From assembly GCA_040752275.1 (NCBI GenBank), contig JBFMFH010000066.1:1-15609 (forward strand): a DNA stretch of 15,609 nt, in the 5' to 3' direction. The notes beneath the pieces are model-generated. The model was given only the letters and a program-made list of their open reading frames with translations, searched no databases and had not been told where the DNA came from. This stretch comes from JBFMFH01 sp040752275 (GTDB taxonomy: Bacteria > Acidobacteriota > Vicinamibacteria > Vicinamibacterales > JAKQTR01). Made by a program: the position numbers and the translations under genes. Position 1 is the first letter of the stretch; each line of letters starts with the position of its first letter. Below are positions 7,848-14,112 of the stretch, piece after piece.

Positions 7848-9212
7848 ATGAACCCGGAGACCGGAGGTCCGTTCACTGGCGGGAACGACCGCGGGCCCAA
7901 CGGGCAGGCCGGCGACCGTCTGGACGGCTGGAAGGCCATCGCCGGGTACCTCGGGCGGGACATCCGGACCGTTCAGCGGTGGGAACACAGCGAACGGCTC
8001 CCCATTCATCGCTTGGAGCACAAACAGCGCGCGACTGCCTATGCGTTCAGCGGCGAGCTGGACGAATGGATGGCGAAGCGCGTTCCGCCCGACGATGAGG
8101 AGGCAGACACCCCAGCCCGTCTGCCCGGACTGCGCCGATCGTGGCGGACGGCCGGCGTGGCGCTGGGTCTCCTGGGGCTCGTGGCCGCGGCAGCCGTCGG
8201 CGTTCGAACTTTCGGCCTGAGCTCGCGAGCCGCGGGTGGTGACACGAAGAGCCCGGCGGCGTACTCGGCGTTTTCCGAGGGCAGTGCCCTGTATCTGGCA
8301 CGGCGGTATAGAGACGCCGCCATCGCCCTCGAGCGCGCGGTTTCGCTGGACCCCTCCTACGGCCTGGCCTGGGCATGGCTTTCGAAGACGTACAGCCGCG
8401 TGGCTCAACCCATGTGGGCGGGTGGCCGAGCCGCAAGTGACCGAGGCATCGAGACCGCGGAGCGCGCTGCAGGATTGAGCCCGGGTCTGGCCGAAACTCA
8501 CATCGCGCTGGCGCTCGCTGCGCGCTCGGTCGGCGAGGTGCAGCGCTGGAGGGCTGAGGCGCGGCGCGCCATCGAACTGGACGCCCGTGCGGCCGAGGCT
8601 TTCGCCTTGCTGGGGGATTCGTACAGCGCCTACGTCTATGCCTGCAACCGGGACCAAGATCCGGTCCTCGCCGAGTCTTACTACAGCCGGGCGATGGAAC
8701 TCAAGCCGAATCTCGTCACGGCGGCCAGCAACCGCGCCCACAACCTGAGACGCCTGGGCCGCTACGCCGAATGCGTCGACCTGATGAACCGGACCATCAG
8801 CGCCTTCCCCGACGAGACGCCGCTCATCGCGGAGCGCGGGGCGTGTCGCCTGCTGGCAGGGGATGTCGCGGGAGCCGCGGAGGACATCGGGCCCCTTCGC
8901 AACAACCCGAAGATCGCGCCGGCAGGGGCGCTCGTCTATCTGGCGCTGCTCGAACTGAAGACGGGACAGACCGAGGACGGCGTCCGCGACCTGGAGGGCG
9001 TGCTCCGCCTCGATCAGAGTGCGCGGGCGGAACTGGTCGTGGCAGAAGCCTACGGCGTGGCTGGCGACCTGCCGAGGGTGGTCGCCCATCTGCAGCGAGC
9101 CTTCGCCCTGGATCCGTCCTGCGTCGCGGTTGTCGACAAAGGGAAGGCGTTCGCGCCAGTCCGCCAGACCGACCCCGTCAAGTCCCTGCTCGCCCGACAC
9201 GGGGTCGGGTGA
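7848..9212 (+). CDS. Membrane-tethered HTH transcriptional regulator with periplasmic TPR domain
   Basis: 454 residues from the ATG at 7848; an upstream in-frame TTG at 7800 is rejected because domain homology starts near residue 25. Residues 27-78 form a MerR/excisionase-like winged helix-turn-helix (DGWKAIAGYLGRDIRTVQRW, then a basic wing and ELDEWM), a head shared by many acidobacterial regulators. An acidic/Pro linker follows. One membrane span lies at about 101-120 (AGVALGLLGLVAAAAVGV), preceded by arginines, so the N-terminus should be cytoplasmic. Residues about 140-425 are TPR repeats (for example FSEGSALYLARRYRDAAIAL, and LAVAYG-like helices near 395-420). The topology resembles the one-component ToxR/CadC type but with a different DNA-binding fold. 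It is divergent from the receptor gene and likely controls it or itself; that is inferred. It meets lepB tail to tail with a 6-bp gap. Confidence 0.8.
   Translation: MNPETGGPFTGGNDRGPNGQAGDRLDGWKAIAGYLGRDIRTVQRWEHSERLPIHRLEHKQRATAYAFSGELDEWMAKRVPPDDEEADTPARLPGLRRSWRTAGVALGLLGLVAAAAVGVRTFGLSSRAAGGDTKSPAAYSAFSEGSALYLARRYRDAAIALERAVSLDPSYGLAWAWLSKTYSRVAQPMWAGGRAASDRGIETAERAAGLSPGLAETHIALALAARSVGEVQRWRAEARRAIELDARAAEAFALLGDSYSAYVYACNRDQDPVLAESYYSRAMELKPNLVTAASNRAHNLRRLGRYAECVDLMNRTISAFPDETPLIAERGACRLLAGDVAGAAEDIGPLRNNPKIAPAGALVYLALLELKTGQTEDGVRDLEGVLRLDQSARAELVVAEAYGVAGDLPRVVAHLQRAFALDPSCVAVVDKGKAFAPVRQTDPVKSLLARHGVG
9191..9211. terminator. Small hairpin at the convergent end of regulator and lepB
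   Basis: CCCGAC (9193-9198) and GTCGGG (9204-9209) pair around a 5-nt loop, and two more outer pairs (one G-T) extend it to 8. It overlaps the regulator stop codon between two convergent genes. There is no T-tract on either strand, so a terminator role is tentative. Confidence 0.25.
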
Positions 9213-9218
9213 ACTGCC

Positions 9219-9713
9219 TCAGAACGTCGTGGCGTACGGCAGCGGCCACCACCGGACCTGCACCTTGCCGATGATGTACTTCTTCGGCACCAAGCCCCAG
9301 TGACGGCTGTCGGAGCTGTTGTTCCGGTGGTCTCCCATGACGAAGTAGTAGCCCTCGTGGACGACCGTGGGCCCGAAGTCGTCGTGGCTCCGGTACTCGG
9401 GTGGCACGTAGCTGTCGTCGAGGGGAATGTCGTTGACGTACACGCGGCCGTCGGTGATGCGGACGATGTCTCCCTCCTCCGCAATGACGCGCTTGACGAA
9501 CGACTTGTCCGGGTTGACCGGGTAGTAGAGCATCACGATGTCGCCGCGCCGCGGCGCACCGAGGCGGTAGATCAGCTTGTTGACGATCAGGCGGTCCTGG
9601 TCGTGAAGCGTCGGAGCCATGCTCTGGCCCTCGACGCGGGCGACCTGGAATCCGAACGTCACGATGAGTGTCGCGTACACAGCGGCCGAGGCCAGGGTCT
9701 TCACCCAGGCCAC
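9219..9713 (-). CDS. lepB: Signal peptidase I (short form)
   Basis: This 164-residue membrane protease cleaves signal peptides from exported proteins on the outer face of the inner membrane. One N-terminal membrane span (about 5-24) is followed by the S26 boxes: the nucleophile S31 in GQSMAPTL, RGDIVMLYYP, the general base K74 in SFVKRVIAEEGD, and MGDHRNNSSDSRHWG (box E, 126-140). The catalytic dyad is intact. The start is a GTG at 9711-9713 without a good ribosome binding site. The same frame stays open upstream into the response regulator gene but offers no ATG, GTG or TTG, so the GTG is the only choice visible. It follows the LytTR gene on the same strand by 131 bp and may be read through from that operon. 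The length is short compared with E. coli LepB (about 320) but normal for single-span enzymes. Confidence 0.9.
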   Translation of the reverse strand: MAWVKTLASAAVYATLIVTFGFQVARVEGQSMAPTLHDQDRLIVNKLIYRLGAPRRGDIVMLYYPVNPDKSFVKRVIAEEGDIVRITDGRVYVNDIPLDDSYVPPEYRSHDDFGPTVVHEGYYFVMGDHRNNSSDSRHWGLVPKKYIIGKVQVRWWPLPYATTF

Positions 9714-9844
9714 GAACTCGTCGCGGACGACGCGCCAGCGGCCGACAGGCGTGGGGGTACCCGCAGCCCTGGCGGCGACTTCGGCCGCATAGAGCTGCCC
9801 AGGCTCGGACGGGGCCGGCGCGGCTTCGGCCGGGACCGTTGCCG

Positions 9845-10618
9845 TTACAGCTTCAGGTAGTCTCTCAGGCGTCTGGTGTGAGCCCGGCTGACCGGGATCT
9901 CCGAGCCCTTCGCGTCCTTCATCCTGAGGATGTAATTCCTGCTGAACCAGGGGACTATCTCCTTGATCTTGTTGATGTTCACGAGATGAGACCGGTGGAC
10001 CCGCCAGAACACCTCCGGGTCCAGCCGGGCCTGCAGCTCATCGAGCGTCCGGAAGTTCACCGTGCCCGAGAGCTGGCCGGTCACCACATGGATTATATCG
10101 CCTTCCACCGAGGCCGAGATGATGTCGTCGGCCTGGACCGGGAGGAGCCTCTCGGCGACCTTGATCACGACCTGCGAGGGGCGCTGTGACCGGCCGGTCA
10201 CGGTGCGGAGCAGGCGCTGCAGGCGGTCGTCGAGCGGCTCGCCAGTGTCGACCCGGTGCCGGACCCGTTCGACGGCCTGGCCCAAGCGGCCCTGCTCGAC
10301 CGGTTTGAGCAGGTAGTCCACGGCATTCACGTCGAACGCATCGATCGCATACTGATCGAACGCCGTGACGAACACGACGTGGACCGGGATCTTCCGGTCC
10401 AGGATGAGTCTGGCCAGCTCGAACCCCGTGAGGCCGGGCATCTGAATGTCGAGGAAGGCCACGTGCGGCTCGGCATCTTCGATGATCTGGAGGGCGTCGA
10501 CGCCGTTGTCGGTCTGGCCGACGAGTTCCACGTCCTCGATCTGGCCCAGTAGAAAGCACAGCTCCTCGCGTGCCGGCAGCTCATCGTCGATGACGACCGC
10601 GTTCAGGGGCGTCTTCAT
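9845..10618 (-). CDS. LytTR-family response regulator
   Basis: 257 residues from the ATG at 10616-10618, which overlaps the kinase stop as ATGA; the in-frame start at 10717 would place 33 unrelated residues before the receiver domain and is rejected. The receiver domain (about 5-120) has the acidic pair D11/D12, the phospho-acceptor D57 in FLDIQMPG, and the conserved Thr and Lys in FVTAFD and LLKPVE. A linker of about 30 residues leads to a LytTR DNA-binding domain (about 150-257: FWRVHRSHLVNINKIKEIVP, then IPVSRAHTRRLRDYLKL), which binds DNA through beta-strands rather than an HTH. It is the cognate partner of the kinase immediately upstream. Targets are unknown; lepB just downstream may be co-transcribed. 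Confidence 0.92.
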   Translation of the reverse strand: MKTPLNAVVIDDELPAREELCFLLGQIEDVELVGQTDNGVDALQIIEDAEPHVAFLDIQMPGLTGFELARLILDRKIPVHVVFVTAFDQYAIDAFDVNAVDYLLKPVEQGRLGQAVERVRHRVDTGEPLDDRLQRLLRTVTGRSQRPSQVVIKVAERLLPVQADDIISASVEGDIIHVVTGQLSGTVNFRTLDELQARLDPEVFWRVHRSHLVNINKIKEIVPWFSRNYILRMKDAKGSEIPVSRAHTRRLRDYLKL

Positions 10619-11943
10619 TGAATCAGCCGGTTCTGCTGCTCCTGCGGGGTGAGGGCGGGGATTTCGATGCGCGCGACGGTACCCACCCCGGGAGTGCTCG
10701 TGATCTTCAGGCGGCAACTGTCCCCGTAGATCACGCGAAGGCGTTCGTCCACGTTGCTGATGCCAATGCCAGCCGAGCGGATGGTCTCGAGGCGATCCGG
10801 CGACATCCCCAGGCCATCGTCGTCGACCTCGATGACGGCCTGGCCATTCTCCCGATGGCTGCGGATGACGATGCGCCCTCCGCCGACCTTGGGGGCGAGG
10901 CCGTGCTTGATGGAGTTCTCGACGAGCGGCTGCAGGATCATGCTGGGCACGGTGAGGTCCAGCGTCTCGGGGCTGACCTCCTTCTCGACCTGCAACTGCG
11001 ATCCGAAGCGGATGACCTCGATGTCCAGGTACTCGTCGACGGATCCCAGTTCCTCGCGCAGCGTCACGAAATGATCCTGGCTGCGGAGCAGGCGGCGCAG
11101 GAGATTCGACAACTTCAGGATCAGCGTGCGCGCCGTCTCGGGCCGCGTGCGGATGAGCGACGAGATGGATGCCAGCGTATTGAACAGGAAGTGCGGGTTG
11201 ATCTGCCCCGTCAGGGCGGTGATCCGAGCCTGCAGCAGCAGCTTCTCCTGCTCCTCGAGGCGGTGCTCGATCCGGGCGCTATTCCAGATCTTGATGGGCG
11301 TGGCGACGGCCAGCACCGAGGCCAGCGGGACCAGCACCGTGGTCAGGGGCGAGACGGGGGGCAGGTAGAAAAGGCGCTCGGGCCAGCGGTGGCCCAGGCC
11401 CTGCCTCAGCAGTTCGAGCCCGACGGGGGCGGCAAGCAGAATGACCTGCCAGTCGAAGCGGAACGTTCGCACCAGTTGCCACGCGTGCCGGTGAAGGCCG
11501 CCGAACACGAACGGCGAGAAACGCCAGATCGCCTCCTTCGGGCAGGCCTCTCGCAGCCCGCCGCCGGCGAAGCCGCAGCCGATGGCGAAGGGGAGGGCGA
11601 TGAACTCGCCCGCGATGAGCGACGGGATGCCGATCAAGGCACCGATCAAGGCACCCGCCCGTGGGCCCGTGATGAGGCCGGTGAGGAAGGCGCCTTCCAG
11701 CGTCAGGTCCGCCGCGTTGTAGCGCAGGAGGAGGCGGGCCGCCACGCCGGCGGTCAGGGGAACGCCCAGACTGACGGCGAAGAACACCCTGGCCGGCCAG
11801 GCCCGGCGTTCGCTGATCAGGAGTTCGCGGAACCGGTGGTAGCGGACGAGCATCGTCGCGAAGATGGCGACAATGGCCACCTTGACCACGAGGGTGGTCA
11901 AGAGATACTGCTCCGCCGAGAGGAACCTGGCGTCCTGGCCCAT
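10615..11943 (-). CDS. LytS-type membrane sensor histidine kinase
   Basis: This is a 442-residue kinase of the LytS/HisKA_PF06580 group. The N-terminal half is a multi-span sensor: hydrophobic segments at about 13-33, 52-73, 82-107, 108-127, 165-182 and 197-217. It includes a 5TMR-LYT-like block (GPRAGALIGALIGIPSLIAG, about 93-112). A short coiled coil (about 222-243) leads to the kinase domain. The phospho-acceptor is H251 in the diagnostic INPHFLFNTL. The ATP-binding region has the N box (LVENSIKHGL, N343), the G1 box DDDGLGM and the G2-like GIGISNVDERL. It forms a two-component operon with the downstream LytTR regulator (4-bp overlap). No clear ribosome binding site precedes the ATG. The signal is unknown; relatives respond to pyruvate, peptides or membrane/wall state. 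Confidence 0.92.
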   Translation of the reverse strand: MGQDARFLSAEQYLLTTLVVKVAIVAIFATMLVRYHRFRELLISERRAWPARVFFAVSLGVPLTAGVAARLLLRYNAADLTLEGAFLTGLITGPRAGALIGALIGIPSLIAGEFIALPFAIGCGFAGGGLREACPKEAIWRFSPFVFGGLHRHAWQLVRTFRFDWQVILLAAPVGLELLRQGLGHRWPERLFYLPPVSPLTTVLVPLASVLAVATPIKIWNSARIEHRLEEQEKLLLQARITALTGQINPHFLFNTLASISSLIRTRPETARTLILKLSNLLRRLLRSQDHFVTLREELGSVDEYLDIEVIRFGSQLQVEKEVSPETLDLTVPSMILQPLVENSIKHGLAPKVGGGRIVIRSHRENGQAVIEVDDDGLGMSPDRLETIRSAGIGISNVDERLRVIYGDSCRLKITSTPGVGTVARIEIPALTPQEQQNRLIQ

Positions 11944-11986
11944 GCGATCGACAGGCGTGCGAGAATGGTGCCGCCGCTCCGGTACG

Positions 11987-12016
11987 ACTATACGGAGGGG
12001 CGCCAGAGGCTGTCAA
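11987..12016 (-). promoter_or_regulatory. Sigma-70-like promoter of the kinase/regulator operon
   Basis: On the minus strand TTGACA (complement of 12011-12016) is followed after 18 bp by TATAGT (complement of 11987-11992). The predicted start near 11980 gives a leader of about 37 nt to the kinase ATG. This is the best promoter match in the window: a perfect -35 and five of six -10 bases. Confidence 0.6.
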
Positions 12017-12033
12017 ACCGCTGGATCCGGGCA

Positions 12034-12042
12034 TGTTATGAT
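12034..12042 (+). promoter_or_regulatory. Extended -10 promoter candidate for nuoI
   Basis: TGTTATGAT combines a TGn extension with a -10-like TATGAT, and no good -35 box is seen. It would start transcription near 12049, about 76 nt before the nuoI ATG. It is divergent from the kinase promoter, whose -35 box lies about 20 bp away. Confidence 0.4.
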
Positions 12043-12124
12043 TGGCTCACCGTCGGCGGGAAGCCAGATCGTGGCTGGCTCGAGACGATCAGGCGCCCGC
12101 CCGGGGCGCAGAGGGCAGGAGAGG

Positions 12125-12568
12125 ATGATCGGTCCGTTCATTACCGGTTTTGCGACAACCATCAGGCACGTCTTCAAGAAGCCGATCACGGTGAACTACC
12201 CGGATCAGAAGATCCCGGTGTTTCCGAAGTACCGCGGCAAACAGGTGCTGATGCGGGACGAGCACGGCCTGGAGAAGTGCGTCGCGTGCGGCCTGTGCGC
12301 GGTGGCCTGCCCCGCTGACGCGATCTACCTGGAGGCGGCGGAGAACGACGGCACCGTGCAGGCGGGGCCCCGCTACGCGAGCACCTACCAGATTCACAAG
12401 ACGCGCTGCATCTTCTGCGGCTACTGCGAAGAGGCCTGCCCGGTGTCGGCGATCTTCATGGGCAAGGACTACGAGCTGGCGGTCTACAGCAAGAACGACT
12501 TCGTGTGGGACAAGCAGGACCTGCTCGTCCCGGCGGCGAGCTCTGCGGTCCCGGCCGCGGCTCGGTGA
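12125..12568 (+). CDS. nuoI: NADH-quinone oxidoreductase subunit I (NuoI), 2x[4Fe-4S]
   Basis: This 147-residue peripheral-arm subunit of respiratory complex I relays electrons through clusters N6a and N6b towards quinone. Two complete [4Fe-4S] motifs are visible: C52, C55, C58, C62 (CVACGLCAVACP) and C95, C98, C101, C105 (CIFCGYCEEACP). The N-terminal amphipathic part (ITGFATTIRHVFKKPITVNY) and the NDFVWDK segment are typical of NuoI rather than a free ferredoxin. The start is the ATG at 12125 with AGGAGAGG immediately before it (spacing short); the frame is open further upstream but has no homology there. No other nuo gene lies within the window on either side, which is unusual for a subunit normally encoded in a 13-14 gene cluster. 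The short gap (12 bp) to the next gene suggests one transcript with the phosphoesterase. Confidence 0.85.
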   Translation: MIGPFITGFATTIRHVFKKPITVNYPDQKIPVFPKYRGKQVLMRDEHGLEKCVACGLCAVACPADAIYLEAAENDGTVQAGPRYASTYQIHKTRCIFCGYCEEACPVSAIFMGKDYELAVYSKNDFVWDKQDLLVPAASSAVPAAAR

Positions 12569-12580
12569 GATGTCCGCTCG

Positions 12581-13279
12581 ATGAAAGTCGGCGCCCTGGG
12601 CGACGTGCACGGCGACTTTGCGTCGGTCAGATCCATCATGTCCCGCCACCCCGACGTGACCTGGTGGGTGTCGGTCGGGGACCTGGCCGACGGCGAGGGA
12701 CGCTACGAGTCTCCGCCGGCGCCGCTGTTCTGGATCAAGGGCAACAACGACAACCTGGGTTTCGTGGCCGAGCTGGCTTCGGGCCGCCGTTCGTTGTCGA
12801 ATCTCCGGTACATGCCGAACGGGATCCCGTTCCGCATCGGTGCGATTCGCGTGGTCGGCCTTGGAGGCACCTTTGCGCCGTCCTGGTACGAGCGCGGTCC
12901 CGGCGAGCTGCCCAGGCCGCGACTCCATCGGGAAGGAAGCGGCTGTTTCCCTCCCATGGCGCGCGACGACAAACGGCGCCACTTCCTGCGGATCGAGACC
13001 GAGGCCTGCAAGCGGCTGACGGGCATCGACCTGTTCCTGAGTCACGAAGCCGCCCGCCCGTTTCATCTCGAGGTCCGGGGACGGCGCCAGGACGTCGGCA
13101 AGACGGCCATCAACGAGGTCCTCGCGGCCTTGCGACCGCGGATGCACCTCTCCGGGCATCACCATGTGTTCGATGACAACGTCCGGCAGGGCGTCCGGTC
13201 GATCGGGTTGGACCCGGTACACGTGTCGTACCTGATGATCGACGTCACGACCTGGAAGTACGAGCGGTTGGAGACCTGA
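12581..13279 (+). CDS. Calcineurin-like metallophosphoesterase, Dbr1-like layout
   Basis: This 232-residue cytoplasmic protein has the five calcineurin-type metal motifs: GDVHGD (D8, H10), VGDLAD (D34), KGNND (N55), LSHEA (H155) and SGHHHV (H193, H195). The usual GNH[DE] reads GNND, so the His that protonates the leaving group is Asn56; a Cys in this place is known in YfcE-type phosphodiesterases. The order of parts resembles lariat-debranching (Dbr1) enzymes and their bacterial relatives: the GNxD motif, then NGIPFRIGAIRVVGLGGTF, then a charged RRHFLR segment, then IDLFLSHEA. The substrate cannot be inferred; candidates are a phosphodiester or a nucleotide. The gene starts 12 bp after nuoI and probably shares its transcript. 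Confidence 0.75.
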   Translation: MKVGALGDVHGDFASVRSIMSRHPDVTWWVSVGDLADGEGRYESPPAPLFWIKGNNDNLGFVAELASGRRSLSNLRYMPNGIPFRIGAIRVVGLGGTFAPSWYERGPGELPRPRLHREGSGCFPPMARDDKRRHFLRIETEACKRLTGIDLFLSHEAARPFHLEVRGRRQDVGKTAINEVLAALRPRMHLSGHHHVFDDNVRQGVRSIGLDPVHVSYLMIDVTTWKYERLET

Positions 13280-13303
13280 CGCCGGTGTCGGCGGGCATGA
13301 CGC

Positions 13304-13333
13304 TTGCCCCTCGGTGTACAAGCAGACTATAGT
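13304..13333 (+). promoter_or_regulatory. Promoter candidate of the methyltransferase gene
   Basis: TTGCCC (13304-13309), an 18-bp spacer and TATAGT (13328-13333) predict a start near 13340 and a leader of only about 15 nt. The same -10 sequence and spacer length occur in the kinase promoter at 11987-12016, which supports it. Confidence 0.5.
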
Positions 13334-13354
13334 AACGGCTGCTCAACGTTGCCC

Positions 13355-14065
13355 ATGACGAGTCTTTTCGATCATCCTGCCGCGGAAGCCAGCGCCGATG
13401 CCGCCGCTGGCCACGACATCGCCACACGCGAATTGTCGGTGACCGTCGTCGAGAACGACTTCGTGGCGGCCGTCTACCAGAAGCTGTCGTCGGTGTACGA
13501 CCTGATTTTCGGTCCCACCCTCCACCCGGGTCGGCTGAAGGCCCTCGATCGGATGGCCATCGGCCAGGGCGACCACGTCCTGGAAGTGGGTGTGGGGACC
13601 GGGATCAACCTCACCCTGTATCCCCGCACCTGTCATGTCACGGGTGTGGACTTCTCCGCGTCGATGCTCGAGAAGGCGAGGGAGCGGGTCGCCCGCAACG
13701 GGCTCACCAACACGCGGCTGTTCGAGATGGACGCTGCGGCGATGCAGTTCGCCGACGACTCCTTCGACATCGTCTACGCGCCGTACCTGATCAGCGTGGT
13801 CCCCGACCCGGTCCAGGTGGCACGCGAGATGCGGCGGGTCTGCCGGCCAGGCGGCCGCATCATCTTCCTGAATCACTTCCGCAGTTCGCACCCGGTGCTG
13901 TCACGCGTCGAGCGGGGCATCACGCCGTTGACGATCCACGTCGGCTTCAAGTCGGATCTGGACCTGCCAGCCTTCCTCGCTCAGGCCAGCCTCGAGCCGG
14001 TCTCCATCGAGAAGGTGAACATCCCGAGGATCTGGTCGCTGGTGATGTGTATCAAGGGTGAGTGA
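13355..14065 (+). CDS. Class I SAM methyltransferase, PmtA-like (phosphatidylethanolamine N-methyltransferase type)
   Basis: 236 residues from the ATG at 13355; a TTG at 13304 is in frame but falls inside the likely -35 box. The Rossmann core has motif I VLEVGVGTG (75-83), the ribose-binding acid D99 (VTGVDFS), D126 (FEMDAAAM), the SVVPDP strand-loop and RVCRPGGRIIFLNHF (161-175). The combination YDLIFGPTLHPGR, EVGVGTG and SVVPDPV..EMRRVCRPGG closely resembles Rhodobacter-type PmtA, which methylates phosphatidylethanolamine towards phosphatidylcholine at the inner membrane. Related ubiquinone/menaquinone UbiE-type enzymes share the fold but not the YDLxFGP opening. The first 35 residues are a low-complexity Ala/Asp-rich extension. 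No ribosome binding site is visible. The lipid substrate is likely but not proven. Confidence 0.75.
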   Translation: MTSLFDHPAAEASADAAAGHDIATRELSVTVVENDFVAAVYQKLSSVYDLIFGPTLHPGRLKALDRMAIGQGDHVLEVGVGTGINLTLYPRTCHVTGVDFSASMLEKARERVARNGLTNTRLFEMDAAAMQFADDSFDIVYAPYLISVVPDPVQVAREMRRVCRPGGRIIFLNHFRSSHPVLSRVERGITPLTIHVGFKSDLDLPAFLAQASLEPVSIEKVNIPRIWSLVMCIKGE

Positions 14066-14105
14066 TTCTGTCTTCTGGCTCCTGTCTCCTCTCTCCTGTG
14101 TTCTG
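14066..14105 (+). repeat. Adenine-free pyrimidine-rich tract with decayed CTCCTGT repeats
   Basis: Forty bases without a single A lie between the methyltransferase stop and the end of the convergent peptidase gene. CTCCTGT occurs at 14079-14085 and 14093-14099, and TCTCCT at 14085-14090 and 14092-14097. It contrasts sharply with the GC-rich coding DNA on both sides and could mark a transcription end or an old intergenic repeat. Confidence 0.55.
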
Positions 14106-14112
14106 ATCGGCG

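Noticed and set aside
7458..9200. 580-codon open frame on the minus strand opposite the regulator
   Set aside because: It mirrors the regulator's codon bias in GC-rich DNA, crosses the divergent control region, and its translation is Arg/Pro/Gly-rich with no domain.
10618..12318. 566-codon plus-strand open frame opposite the kinase
   Set aside because: It runs antisense to a kinase with complete motifs and into nuoI in the wrong frame; the translation is rich in Asp/Gln/Arg repeats typical of a shadow frame.
13280..13293. CGCCG/CGGCG hairpin right after the phosphoesterase stop
   Set aside because: Five pairs and no following T-run; too weak to call a terminator.
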